From: an uncultured Chlorobiaceae bacterium
Lineage (GTDB): Bacteria > Bacteroidota > Chlorobiia > Chlorobiales > Chlorobiaceae
NCBI GenBank assembly: GCA_903840935.1
Contig: CAIMHT010000056.1
Span: forward strand, 1-32,783
Reading direction: 5' to 3'
Length of the DNA stretch: 32,783 nucleotides
Position numbers and translations under genes: made by a program. Position 1 is the first letter of the stretch. Each line of letters opens with the position of its first letter. Below are positions 6,794 to 17,204 of the stretch, one piece after another. Under the pieces are notes generated by a model that worked only from the letters and a program-made list of their open reading frames with translations, had not been told where the DNA came from and made no database searches.

Positions 6794-9001
6794 TTGACGG
6801 ATTTTTTAAACGATCTCAATGAAGTGCAGCGCAATGCCGTGATCTCTACCACCGGACCAGTGATGGTACTGGCGGGTGCGGGTTCCGGCAAGACAAGGGT
6901 GATTACCTACCGTATTGCATATCTTATCAGAAACGCGGGGGTACCTCCCCATAATATTCTTGCGCTTACCTTTACCAACAAGGCCGCTGGCGAGATGCGT
7001 CACCGTGTTGATACCCTGCTGCATCAAGGCAGTTCACGTGGGTTGTGGATCGGCACTTTTCACTCTATTTTTGCCCGTCTTCTCCGCAACTCCATTGACC
7101 TGATCGGTTACGACAAGAACTTTTCAATTTTTGACAGTGAGGACAGCAAAAGCCTGATTCGTCAGTCGATGGCCGAACTGAACATTTCTGCCGAGTCGGT
7201 GCCGGTAAATACGGTTCAGGGGCTCATCAGCCGGGCAAAAAACAGCTTTATTTTGCCCTCGGAGTTTCATCGCAATGCCAGTGACTATAACCAGCAGAAG
7301 GCCTCACAGATTTACGAGTTGTACGCCAGAAAGCTGAAAGAGAACAATGCCCTTGATTTTGATGACCTGCTCATCAAACCGCTTGAACTATTCAATGCGC
7401 ACCCAGAAGTACTCCAGGAGTTGCAGGAGACGTTTCGCTATATCATGATTGACGAGTATCAGGATACCAACCGGGCTCAATATCTTGTCGCAAAAATGCT
7501 TGGAGCCAGGCACCGTAATATTTTTGTTGTGGGTGATGACGCCCAGTCGATCTATTCCTGGCGCGGCGCTGATATCTCCAATATCCTGAACTTTCAGGAC
7601 GATTATCATGATGCACTCACCTTCAAGCTTGTTGAAAACTACCGCAGTACCGGAAATATTCTCAAGGCAGCTAACAACGTGATTAGTTGCAATCTCCGTC
7701 AGATTAAAAAAGAGCTGATTTCGCACCGCAATGAAGGGGAGCCGTTGACGTTGATTGAGGCATACAATGAGCGGAATGAGGCCGAAAGGGTGGGGGAGCA
7801 GATACGCAACCTGCGCCTGAAACAGGGCTTTGAGTTCAAAAGCTTTGCTGTTTTTTACCGCACCAACGCCCAGTCGAGGGTGCTTGAGGATGTCATGCGT
7901 CAGCACAAGATTCCCTACAAGATTTTCGGCAGTGTCTCTTTTTACAAACGCAAGGAGATCAAGGATGCGGTTGCCTATCTTCGATTCATTCTTAATGACC
8001 GCGATGGTGAATCGCTCTTGCGTATTATCAATTTTCCTCCCCGGAAAATCGGTGATGTCAGTATTGCCAAGCTCAAGGAGTTTGCCGAAGAACGGGAAAT
8101 AAGCATCTATGAAGCGATCCGGCGGGCTGATGAGGGCGCTTTTCAGGCGAGGCTTGTCAATGCTCTCGGCTCTTTTAGTGCGGTTATTGAGGCACTCAGA
8201 AAGACGGCTCTCAACGGGACGGTCTACGATGTGCTGACAGAGCTTTTCGCCCTGACCTCTATTCCGTTGCTCTTGCAGGCGGAAAATACCACTGAATCGC
8301 TTGCGCGTCATGAAAACCTTCAGGAGCTGCTCTCGATGGCAAGGGATTTTTCTGACCATAATCCTGATGCAGGTTCCCTGGGTGATTTTCTGGAGAATAT
8401 CTCCCTTGCATCTGACTATGATGAGACGCAGGAGTCCGATAATTTTGTCTCTCTGATGACGGTTCACGCGGCCAAAGGACTTGAGTTTCCGGTGGTTTTT
8501 ATTACCGGCCTTGAAGAGAGGCTTTTTCCTCTGCACTGCTATGAGCCCGAAGAGCTTGAGGAAGAACGCCGGCTTTTTTATGTGGCGATGACGAGGGCGC
8601 AGGAGAAGATCTTTCTTTCATGGGCGCAGAGCCGCTACCAGTATGGTCAGCAGCATCACTGCCTCCGGTCGATGTTTGTGGGTGAAATCGACTCTTCGAT
8701 TGTGCAGACAGAGAGCGGAAATTTTCTTTCCGATCGTCTGGCAAAGGAAAAAGCCGCGTCACTACCGTCGAGAGGTTATCAGCCGAAAACCTCATCGATA
8801 TCTTCTGCCGCAGCGGCTGCGGGAACGTCGAAGCCTTCTCTGTTTCGTGAAGGGACTATGGTGCATCATGCGGTTTTCGGCTCTGGAGTTGTGCTTGATG
8901 TTCAGGGTAGCGGGGCCAGGCAGAAAGTGAGGATAACGTTTCGCAATGCAGGAGAAAAGACTCTGATGGTGCAGTATGCCAATCTTAAAATACAAAAGTA
9001 A
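6794..9001 (+). CDS. uvrD: UvrD/PcrA-family superfamily 1 DNA helicase
   Basis: This 735-residue ATP-dependent 3'-5' helicase belongs to the UvrD/PcrA group, which unwinds DNA in excision repair and mismatch repair and strips recombinase filaments. Motifs in order: Q motif (NEVQRNAV, 9-16), Walker A AGAGSGKT (27-34), TFTNKAA (motif Ia), DEYQDTN near 220 (motif II), GDDAQSIYSWRGA (motif III), ENYRST (motif IV), VHAAKGLEF near 557 (motif V) and VAMTRAQEK near 597 (motif VI). The last ~50 residues, beginning GTMVHHAVFGSGVV, form the small C-terminal Tudor-like domain that contacts RNA polymerase in PcrA. The start is TTG at 6794, supported by an AGGAAG ribosome-binding site 2-4 bases upstream and by the start of family similarity. 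Whether it is best called uvrD or pcrA is a naming matter. Confidence 0.95.
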   Translation: MTDFLNDLNEVQRNAVISTTGPVMVLAGAGSGKTRVITYRIAYLIRNAGVPPHNILALTFTNKAAGEMRHRVDTLLHQGSSRGLWIGTFHSIFARLLRNSIDLIGYDKNFSIFDSEDSKSLIRQSMAELNISAESVPVNTVQGLISRAKNSFILPSEFHRNASDYNQQKASQIYELYARKLKENNALDFDDLLIKPLELFNAHPEVLQELQETFRYIMIDEYQDTNRAQYLVAKMLGARHRNIFVVGDDAQSIYSWRGADISNILNFQDDYHDALTFKLVENYRSTGNILKAANNVISCNLRQIKKELISHRNEGEPLTLIEAYNERNEAERVGEQIRNLRLKQGFEFKSFAVFYRTNAQSRVLEDVMRQHKIPYKIFGSVSFYKRKEIKDAVAYLRFILNDRDGESLLRIINFPPRKIGDVSIAKLKEFAEEREISIYEAIRRADEGAFQARLVNALGSFSAVIEALRKTALNGTVYDVLTELFALTSIPLLLQAENTTESLARHENLQELLSMARDFSDHNPDAGSLGDFLENISLASDYDETQESDNFVSLMTVHAAKGLEFPVVFITGLEERLFPLHCYEPEELEEERRLFYVAMTRAQEKIFLSWAQSRYQYGQQHHCLRSMFVGEIDSSIVQTESGNFLSDRLAKEKAASLPSRGYQPKTSSISSAAAAAGTSKPSLFREGTMVHHAVFGSGVVLDVQGSGARQKVRITFRNAGEKTLMVQYANLKIQK

Positions 9002-9033
9002 CCCGTGCCAAAGAGAGGGTGCGTCACGCATAA

Positions 9034-10077
9034 ATGTTCAGCAGAATGAAGATCCTTTTCGGTGTTCAGGGTACGGGGAATGGTCATATCAGCCGCAGTC
9101 GTGAGCTTGTCCGAAAGCTCAGGGAGGATGGTCACGATGTTGATGTGATTATCAGTGGCAGAAAAGAGGATGAGTTGAGAGAGGTCGAGATATTTGAGCC
9201 ATACCGGGTGATGAAGGGGTTGACGCTGGTTACCCGAAAGGGAAAGATGAACTATTTTGAAACGATGCTTCAGCTTGATCTTGTTCGCTTGATGGCGGAT
9301 GTTGTTACGCTTGATACAAAAGAGACTAAGCTGATTATTACCGATTTTGATCCGATCACCTCAATGGTTGCACGAACAAGAAATATTCCCTCCCTCGGTT
9401 TTGGTCATCAGTATGCCTTCAAATACGATATACCTGTGGGCCGGGGAAGCTTTTTTGAAAAACAGATACTGCTGAATTTTGCCCCTGCCCGATACAACGC
9501 CGGGCTTCACTGGAGTAGTTTCAATCAGCCAATTTTTCCTCCCGTTATTCCGGAAGTGCTTTATGCGCAGAGTGCTGTTGCGGTGAAGAGGAACAAAATT
9601 CTTGTCTATCTCCCCTTTGAAGAGGTGGAAGATATTGTGCTCTTTTTTGCTCCGTTTTGTGAGTACGATTTTTTTATTTATGGGAAAGTACCGCAGAGTC
9701 GTGATGAGGAGCATCTGCATTTCAGGGAATATTCCAGGACAGGTTTTCTTGATGATTTGATGGAGTGCAATGGCGTTGTCTGCAATGCGGGATTCGAGCT
9801 TCCCGGTGAGGCGCTCCATCTCGGAAAGAAGCTGTTGCTCCGCCCTCTTGATGGTCAGATTGAGCAGCAATCCAATGCCCTTGGTATGGTGGAACTCGCC
9901 TATGGCATGGCGATGGAGAGCCTTGATGGCTCTATTCTTGCCGAGTGGCTGGAGCAGCCATGCAGGGAACCTTTGCATTATGCCAGAACGGTCGATTATA
10001 TTTCTGAATGGATCGGCAGTGGCCAGTGGGATGAGCTTTCGAAATACACGGACGCCGCATGGGTGGAAAAGTCTTGA
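9034..10077 (+). CDS. MJ1255/VC2487-type glycosyltransferase (GT28-like fold)
   Basis: This 347-residue protein opens with KILFGVQGTGNGHISRSREL, a glycine-rich loop resembling the donor/acceptor loop of MurG-type (GT-B) glycosyltransferases. A second half contains VVCNAGFELPGEALHLGKKLL near 245-265, the typical nucleotide-sugar-binding region (compare the GGxxTxxE loop of the superfamily), then LRPLDGQIEQQSNA. It resembles the MJ1255/VC2487 family (TIGR00661), whose substrate is unknown to me. ATG at 9034 follows AGAGAGGG at a rather long spacing; ATG at 9046 would remove four residues and begin at MKILFG, a more usual family start. It sits 32 bases after uvrD, and its stop is 11 bases before the nitroreductase start, so the plus-strand genes probably share transcripts. 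The glycosyltransferase assignment is good; the product is unknown. Confidence 0.8.
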   Translation: MFSRMKILFGVQGTGNGHISRSRELVRKLREDGHDVDVIISGRKEDELREVEIFEPYRVMKGLTLVTRKGKMNYFETMLQLDLVRLMADVVTLDTKETKLIITDFDPITSMVARTRNIPSLGFGHQYAFKYDIPVGRGSFFEKQILLNFAPARYNAGLHWSSFNQPIFPPVIPEVLYAQSAVAVKRNKILVYLPFEEVEDIVLFFAPFCEYDFFIYGKVPQSRDEEHLHFREYSRTGFLDDLMECNGVVCNAGFELPGEALHLGKKLLLRPLDGQIEQQSNALGMVELAYGMAMESLDGSILAEWLEQPCREPLHYARTVDYISEWIGSGQWDELSKYTDAAWVEKS

Positions 10078-10088
10078 CAGGAGTGCCT

Positions 10089-10667
10089 ATGTTGTTCAGG
10101 GAGCTTGTAACAAAATGCCGGAGTTACCGGAGATTTGATGGCAATGTTCCGGTTCCGGAAGATGTTGTGAGGGAACTTGTTGAGCTTGCCTGCTATGTTC
10201 CGTCGGCCAGAAATCTTCAGCCACTGCGATATATTGCGGTTTGTGAGCCCTCTCTGGTTGCGGCTCTTTATCCCTGTATTTCATGGGAGGGATATCTTGC
10301 CGACTGGTCAGGCCCGGCTGAAGGCGAGCGTCCCCAGGCCTGTATTGTGATGCTTGGAGACCTTTTGTCAGGCAGTGATTTTGCTTGCGATAGTGGTATT
10401 GCCGCCCAGACGATTCTTCTTGGCGCGACAGCTTCGGGGCTCGGTGGCTGCATTCTTGGTTCGCTTGATGTTGAAAAAACAAGGGAATTACTGAAAGTTC
10501 CTGAGAGGTTTTCAATACTTATGGCCATTGCTTTGGGGAAAACCGCAGAGACGGTTGTGATTGACCAGATGGGTGATCATGATTCTGTTCGCTACTTCCG
10601 GGATGCGAACGGCATTCACCATGTGCCGAAAAGGGTGGTTGACGATGTTCTTTTGAACTTTCTTTAA
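10089..10667 (+). CDS. nitroreductase family flavoprotein
   Basis: This is an FMN-binding, NAD(P)H-dependent oxidoreductase of the nitroreductase fold. Seen: the N-terminal SYRRFDGN segment (FMN phosphate-contacting Arg-Ser-x-Arg type motif), VPSARNLQPLRYI near residue 37 and GLGGCILGSLD near residue 115, all typical of the family. The frame is open from an upstream ATG at 10059, but AGGAG (10079-10083) lies 5 bases before ATG at 10089, which gives MLFRELVTKCRSYRRF and 192 residues; this is the better start and avoids overlap with the preceding glycosyltransferase. Physiological substrates of this family cannot be predicted from sequence. It is followed 25 bases later by aat. Confidence 0.87.
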   Translation: MLFRELVTKCRSYRRFDGNVPVPEDVVRELVELACYVPSARNLQPLRYIAVCEPSLVAALYPCISWEGYLADWSGPAEGERPQACIVMLGDLLSGSDFACDSGIAAQTILLGATASGLGGCILGSLDVEKTRELLKVPERFSILMAIALGKTAETVVIDQMGDHDSVRYFRDANGIHHVPKRVVDDVLLNFL

Positions 10668-10692
10668 CCGGTATCGGGTTGCTTTCCGACAG

Positions 10693-11277
10693 ATGATTCG
10701 TATTGATGAACTTCTCAGAGCTTACCGTCAGGGTTTTTTTCCGATGTCAGACCCGCAGGACGAAAAGGTATTCTGGTGCCAGCCCTATAAAAGGGCGGTT
10801 TTCAATCTTGATAGCTACCGTGCGTCTCGCGATGTTCTTCGCCTGACCAGAAAAAATGAGTTCATTGTGACGTTTGACAAGGAGTTTGCAGGTGTGATCA
10901 AGGGGTGCGCAGCACCGCGAAAAAATGATCATGAAACCTGGATTTCCGATGAAATTATGGAGGCCTATATCAAGCTGCACAGCCTTGGTATTGCCCACAG
11001 CATTGAAAGCTGGTATGAGGATGAGCTTGCCGGAGGCTTGTATGGCATAGCGATTGGAGGAGCATTTTTTGGAGAGTCGATGTTTTTCCGTCGCTCTTAT
11101 GCCTCTCAAATAGCTTTCAACAAACTTGTGCTTCATCTTAAAGAGAGAGGTTACCTGCTGCTTGATGCCCAGATCATGAATCCTCATTTGCGGAAGCTGG
11201 GCGCTGTTGAAATTGAGCATGAGGAGTATATGCGGCAACTAAGCCACGCACTGCAGAAAAAGATTATTTTTCTCTAA
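10693..11277 (+). CDS. aat: leucyl/phenylalanyl-tRNA--protein transferase
   Basis: Aat transfers Leu or Phe from aminoacyl-tRNA to proteins with N-terminal Arg or Lys, marking them for ClpS/ClpAP degradation (N-end rule). The 194-residue protein has the GFFPMSD motif near residue 15, ETWISDEIMEAYIKLH near 95, SWYEDELAGGLYGIAIGGAFFGESMFF near 114-140 and LLDAQIMNPHLRKLGA near 155, which cover the substrate pocket and the acyl-transfer domain. It is shorter than the E. coli enzyme (about 234 residues) because it begins directly at the DELLRAYRQGFFP core, a form common outside proteobacteria. It lies 25 bases after the nitroreductase gene and 94 bases before the ArsA-like gene. Confidence 0.95.
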   Translation: MIRIDELLRAYRQGFFPMSDPQDEKVFWCQPYKRAVFNLDSYRASRDVLRLTRKNEFIVTFDKEFAGVIKGCAAPRKNDHETWISDEIMEAYIKLHSLGIAHSIESWYEDELAGGLYGIAIGGAFFGESMFFRRSYASQIAFNKLVLHLKERGYLLLDAQIMNPHLRKLGAVEIEHEEYMRQLSHALQKKIIFL

Positions 11278-11315
11278 GCAGTCGAAAAATGGTACTTTGT
11301 GCAACGATATTTTTG

Positions 11316-11330
11316 CCCTCCTGAAGAGGG
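11316..11330 (+). terminator. weak hairpin after aat
   Basis: CCCTC (11316-11320) pairs with GAGGG (11326-11330) across a 5-base loop, followed within 10 bases by CCTTTTT. It may end aat transcripts; the stem is short. Its position also argues against using the upstream in-frame start at 11297 for the next gene. Confidence 0.3.
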
Positions 11331-11371
11331 AACGCCTTTTTGGATTATTTACCTTTAACAGGGGAGTTTTT

Positions 11372-12673
11372 ATGTTGTCGAGGGAGTTAACGGAAAACCA
11401 GTCACAGACCAGAGTTATCATTTATTCGGGAAAAGGTGGGACAGGAAAAACTACCATTTCATCGTCAACAGCAGTCGCCCTGGCGAGGCAGAACAAGAAG
11501 GTGCTGATCATGTCCTCTGATCCGGCCCATTCGCTCTCGGATGTTTTTAACATGCGCATAAGCCGCAATGATCCCCAGAAGATTGAGGAGAACCTTTACG
11601 GCCTTGAGGTTGATACGGTTTACGAGCTTAAAAAGAACATGTCAGGCTTTCAGAAATTTGTCTCTTCCTCCTATAAAAACAAGGGGATTGACAGTGGCAT
11701 GGCGACAGAACTGACGACCCAGCCTGGCCTTGATGAAATTTTTGCCTTGAGCCGCCTGCTTGATGAGGCGCAGTCAGGGAAGTGGGATGCCGTTGTGCTC
11801 GATACCTCCCCGACAGGCAACACTCTCCGTCTGCTGGCTTACCCCGAGATTATTATCGGAGGAAACATGGGCAAGCAGTTTTTCAAGCTCTATAAAAGTA
11901 TGTCATCGCTGGCACGACCGTTGAGCGGAAAATCGATTCCGGATGATGACTTTTTTAATGAGGTCAATGTACTTCTCAAGCAGATGGAGGATATAAACAA
12001 GTTCATTCTCAGTCCCGAGGTTACCTTCCGGCTGGTGCTGAACCCTGAAAAGCTCTCCATCCTTGAAACAAAACGCGCCTATACTTTTGTCCACCTTTAC
12101 GGAATCAATGTTGATGGTATTGTAATCAACAAGATCCTGCCTACCTCAAAAACGGTAGGGGAGTATTTTGAGTTCTGGGCAGACCTGCACAGCAAATATC
12201 TGATGGAGATCGACAGTTCCTTTTATCCTACGCCGGTTTTTCGTTGTCAGTTGCAGAGAACGGAGCCGATCGGGACAGATGCCCTGTATGATATCAGTAA
12301 ACTGGTCTTCGGTGAGCAACTCCCGGACAAGATTTTTTATTCCGGAAAGAATTTCTGGATTGAAAGCAAAAAAAATGCGGGAACGGATGACCACCGAGAG
12401 GTACTCTGTATTAAAATACCCTTTCTCAAAGATGCCGAAGAGGTTCTTGTTACCCGTATGGGGACAGACATTGTTGTGACCATAGACAGGGCACAGCGTA
12501 TCATTACTCTTCCCAGAGCGCTTTACAGTCTCGAAATGGAGGCGTATATCAGGGAGGATAATCTTCTTCGTGTTGTGTTCCGGGAAATTGTGGTTGAAAA
12601 GGAGGAGATGGAGTTGAGCGTGAACAGAAATATGCTCGATAAACTTCGCTCAATGAGGCGATTAAAGATATAA
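11372..12673 (+). CDS. ArsA-family ATPase with C-terminal Hsp20-like domain
   Basis: This 433-residue P-loop ATPase belongs to the ArsA/Get3 family. Seen: deviant Walker A GKGGTGKTT at 20-28, switch region SSDPAHSLSDVF near 50-61, and DTSPTGNTLRLLAYPE near 145-160. From about residue 344 the sequence LCIKIPFLKDAEEVLVTR through LLRVVF matches the small Hsp20-like beta-sandwich found at the C-terminus of some bacterial ArsA proteins. The cysteines that bind arsenite in true ArsA are not apparent and no arsB or arsR is nearby, so arsenic export is unlikely; a membrane-protein targeting or chaperone-like role is possible but unproven. AGGGGAG (11360-11366) lies 5 bases before ATG at 11372, which is preferred over an ATG at 11297 that would add 25 residues through a hairpin. 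Confidence 0.87.
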   Translation: MLSRELTENQSQTRVIIYSGKGGTGKTTISSSTAVALARQNKKVLIMSSDPAHSLSDVFNMRISRNDPQKIEENLYGLEVDTVYELKKNMSGFQKFVSSSYKNKGIDSGMATELTTQPGLDEIFALSRLLDEAQSGKWDAVVLDTSPTGNTLRLLAYPEIIIGGNMGKQFFKLYKSMSSLARPLSGKSIPDDDFFNEVNVLLKQMEDINKFILSPEVTFRLVLNPEKLSILETKRAYTFVHLYGINVDGIVINKILPTSKTVGEYFEFWADLHSKYLMEIDSSFYPTPVFRCQLQRTEPIGTDALYDISKLVFGEQLPDKIFYSGKNFWIESKKNAGTDDHREVLCIKIPFLKDAEEVLVTRMGTDIVVTIDRAQRIITLPRALYSLEMEAYIREDNLLRVVFREIVVEKEEMELSVNRNMLDKLRSMRRLKI

Positions 12674-12812
12674 TCGCGCGGTTTAATGGTTGCGGAAAGA
12701 AAAAATCCGGACAAAGAGTTTACGTTTTGAAGGGAATCTTGTATCTTCAATGTTTAAAATGTCGAGTTAACGGGAATTTACCCCAATCTTTGTTAAAGAA
12801 TCAGCTTATATC

Positions 12813-13679
12813 ATGTCCGAGAAAGCGCACTATGGTCTGTTGAAAGGGAAGAAGGGAATCGTTTTCGGCCCGCTTGACGAAAGCAGTATTGGCTGGCAGA
12901 TTGCCCTTCATGCCTACAGGGAGGGCGCAGAGATCGCCATCTCAAATGTTGCGGCAGCGTTGCGTTTCGGCAATATCGAAGAGCTCTCGACATTATGCGG
13001 TAATGCTCCGATGATTGTTTGTGATGCGTCGAAAAATGAGGATGTCGATACCTGTTTTAAAGAGCTTAAGGAAAAAGTCGGTCCGGTCGACTTTATCGTG
13101 CATTCCATCGGAATGTCACAGAATATTCGCAAGCAGTTGCCCTACGAAGATCTCAACTACGAGTGGTTTATAAAAACACTTGATGTTTCGGCCTTGTCGC
13201 TGCATCGGCTTGTTTCCTATGCCTTGAAGAACGAGGCGATCAATGAGGGCGGAAGCATTCTCTCTCTCTCCTATATCGCTTCACAGAGAAATTACTGGAC
13301 CTATTCTGATATGGGAGATGCCAAGTCATTGCTTGAATCCATTGTTCGCAGTTATGGGCCGAGACTTGCAAGGAAGGCGATTCGTATCAACACGATATCA
13401 CAAAGCCCAACCTATACCAAGGCAGGAAGCGGGATTCCGGGTTTTGAGAAAATGTTCGAATACAGTGATCTCATGTCTCCTCTTGGCAATGCCTCTGCTG
13501 AGGAGTGTGCCGAATATTCCATGACCATCCTCAGCGATCTTTCCCGCAAGGTGACCATGCAGAACCTGTTCCATGATGGCGGTTACAGTTCAATGGGAGC
13601 TACCATTCCCATGATCAAGCTTGCTCATGAGGTTCTTAACGATCAGGAACTTGCTGGTCGGGTAGGTCTTTACGAGTAA
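12813..13679 (+). CDS. fabI: enoyl-[acyl-carrier-protein] reductase (NADH)
   Basis: FabI reduces trans-2-enoyl-ACP in the last step of each fatty acid elongation round. This 288-residue short-chain dehydrogenase has the FabI-type dinucleotide loop GPLDESSIGWQIA at 19-31, in place of the usual TGxxxGxG, the HSIGMS segment near 108-113, and the catalytic pair Tyr164-x6-Lys171 within YWTYSDMGDAK, the spacing characteristic of FabI rather than FabG. FHDGGYSSMG near the C-terminus matches the family. ATG at 12813 has no clear Shine-Dalgarno sequence upstream. It is preceded by a 139-base gap after the ArsA-like gene and followed by a strong hairpin at 13788-13823. Confidence 0.92.
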   Translation: MSEKAHYGLLKGKKGIVFGPLDESSIGWQIALHAYREGAEIAISNVAAALRFGNIEELSTLCGNAPMIVCDASKNEDVDTCFKELKEKVGPVDFIVHSIGMSQNIRKQLPYEDLNYEWFIKTLDVSALSLHRLVSYALKNEAINEGGSILSLSYIASQRNYWTYSDMGDAKSLLESIVRSYGPRLARKAIRINTISQSPTYTKAGSGIPGFEKMFEYSDLMSPLGNASAEECAEYSMTILSDLSRKVTMQNLFHDGGYSSMGATIPMIKLAHEVLNDQELAGRVGLYE

Positions 13680-13787
13680 GGTTGCTTTTTTCAGGTGAGT
13701 TATCGGGGGAATAAGCCTCAGCATATTTCCCGTTTTTTTTGACCGGAAACCATCCGGATTCCCTCTCTTTGATGATCGGGCCACTCT

Positions 13788-13823
13788 GTTTTTCTGTGCA
13801 TCTTCCCGGGTGCACAGAAAAAC
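13788..13823 (+). terminator. perfect 13-bp hairpin between fabI and idh
   Basis: GTTTTTCTGTGCA (13788-13800) is the exact reverse complement of TGCACAGAAAAAC (13811-13823), with a 10-base loop. The A-rich and T-rich arm ends make it a terminator usable in either direction; here it most likely ends the fabI transcript about 110 bases after the stop codon. Confidence 0.7.
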
Positions 13824-13856
13824 AAGGCCAATATTAATTTTTGCGTTTTTTATTGT

Positions 13857-13872
13857 TGAACTGCGTTGTTCA
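13857..13872. promoter_or_regulatory. short inverted repeat upstream of idh
   Basis: TGAAC (13857-13861) and GTTCA (13868-13872) are separated by 6 bases, about 75 bases before the idh start. It could be an operator half-site pair; a chance occurrence is not excluded. Confidence 0.2.
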
Positions 13873-13928
13873 TAACCTCGCTTCGGTTGTGTTGTGTTTT
13901 TTTTCCAAATAATTCCCAAAATAGTTAA

Positions 13929-16169
<2,241 letters not shown>

Positions 16170-16188
16170 TTTATTCAGCAGCAGCAAT

Positions 16189-16224
16189 ACACCAGAAGCC
16201 CGGATTTTTACGGGTTTCTGGTGT
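16189..16224. terminator. hairpin terminator between idh and the convergent L,D-transpeptidase gene
   Basis: ACACCAGAAGCCCG (16189-16202) pairs with CGGGTTTCTGGTGT (16211-16224) with a single G-T wobble and an 8-base loop. It lies 20 bases after the idh stop and 37 bases from the stop of the converging gene, so it may serve both. There is no perfect T-tract immediately after it. Confidence 0.7.
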
Positions 16225-16260
16225 GTTGGGGCTGATTTTCTCCCTGCTCCTCCTTTTTTC

Positions 16261-16881
16261 TCAAGGCTGTTTACTCCAGGCATAGAGCAGCCCCTTGCGG
16301 CTCAGTTTTTGCACGACATCATCGATATAACGGGGTGATACCACAAAGCAACCGTTGCTTCTGCCGATTCTCGGGCCGTTAAAGGTCACAAGGTTCAGGA
16401 GTATGTAACCAAGAGAGACATAATCGGCCGAATGAAGTACAATATCGCGGCTGAAGGCATTGCCGTTCACCGAAGGTTCCAGCCCCTCAAGTCGAACGGC
16501 CGTTCCGTGGTCACCAATGTAGGCGTCAAGAACCAGATAGAACCCTAAGCTGCTCATCCCGGACTCCGGCGTATTGGAAAAGCGGGTTGCATAGAGCTCA
16601 CCAGAATTTTTTCCGTGCGCCACCCGGTAAAAAGATTCATCTCCGCTGAGAAGATCAATTACCGCCATCCTTTTCAGGTATGAGGGTTTCGAGAAATCCA
16701 CCACAGCAAGGTAGCGATACCGCGCTGCCGGATGCGCTGTTCGATAGCTTTCAAAAGCCGCAAACGCAGCTTTGTAAGCCTCGGCGGAAATTTTTTCCGG
16801 CAGCCATAGTAGTCCAGCTCCGACAATGAGCAGCAGTGCCACCATACCGCAATAGATAGCTTTTTTTTGTTGATTGCTCAT
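16261..16881 (-). CDS. murein L,D-transpeptidase-like protein (YkuD_2 type)
   Basis: This 206-residue protein has a single N-terminal hydrophobic helix (about residues 8-27) with basic residues before it, giving an uncleaved anchor or signal peptide and a periplasmic domain. The domain shows VAHGKNSGELYATRFSNTPE near 88-107, SSLGFYLVLDAYIGDHG, IVLHSADYVS near 148-157, and GRSNGCFVVSPRY near 172-184. This is the order of the YkuD_2 (catalytic L,D-transpeptidase-like) family, with the His and the nucleophilic Cys retained. The active-site loop reads SNGCFVV rather than the more common S-x-G-C-P-A/x form. L,D-transpeptidases cross-link peptidoglycan stem peptides or attach lipoproteins; this subfamily is largely uncharacterised. 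The gene converges on idh. Confidence 0.8.
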   Translation of the reverse strand: MSNQQKKAIYCGMVALLLIVGAGLLWLPEKISAEAYKAAFAAFESYRTAHPAARYRYLAVVDFSKPSYLKRMAVIDLLSGDESFYRVAHGKNSGELYATRFSNTPESGMSSLGFYLVLDAYIGDHGTAVRLEGLEPSVNGNAFSRDIVLHSADYVSLGYILLNLVTFNGPRIGRSNGCFVVSPRYIDDVVQKLSRKGLLYAWSKQP

Positions 16882-17204
16882 TTTTTCATTTCCGGTTTTG
16901 CAGTTTGCTTGTGTTTTGCATTACTGCTTTATCAAAAATAAGATTTTTCAATGTATTGCGCGCCCTCTTATGCTGTCTCCGTAGTATTGTGTTTAAAACC
17001 CCTGTGCAGAAGAGCCCTGCATGGCCGGGCAAATAAGATTGTTCAATGTGATGCGTAATGCGTAAATTCCCCGCACAGTCAGTGAATCGTTATTGACTCT
17101 TTCAGTGCGACTTGAATGCATTATTGTGTAGTGCACAAAAATCCGCTAACGATGGTTGATGGTTCGCTTCAGTTTTAAGTAATAGAACAGGTTAAGGATA
17201 AGGT
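16882..17204. other. divergent intergenic region upstream of the YmdB-like gene
   Basis: This 323-base gap between two divergent genes contains a duplicated 25-base motif (16937-16961 and 17031-17055). A TTGACT at 17093-17098 could be a -35 box, but no convincing -10 box follows at the right distance. AAGGATAAGG just before 17205 is the ribosome-binding site of the next gene. No small gene or RNA was recognised. Confidence 0.55.
16937..17055. repeat. pair of 25-base direct repeats, 94 bases apart
   Basis: The first copy is at 16937-16961 and the second at 17031-17055. They share AAATAAGATT followed by TTCAATGT and end in TGCG; 22 of 25 positions agree. They lie upstream of the YmdB-like gene and of the divergent transpeptidase gene and could be regulator sites or a duplicated promoter segment. 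Confidence 0.6.

Noticed and set aside
7388-8536. 382-codon minus-strand frame opposite uvrD
   Set aside because: It is long only because the uvrD frame lacks antisense stops; the protein is unlike any family and the helicase motifs on the plus strand are complete.
11297-11371. Upstream extension of the ArsA-like gene from an ATG at 11297
   Set aside because: The extra 25 residues have no family similarity and span a hairpin; a strong AGGGGAG site sits just before the ATG at 11372.
13857-13872. Strong operator claim for the TGAAC-N6-GTTCA inverted repeat before idh
   Set aside because: Five-base arms are expected by chance in a gap of this size; kept only as a low-confidence site.
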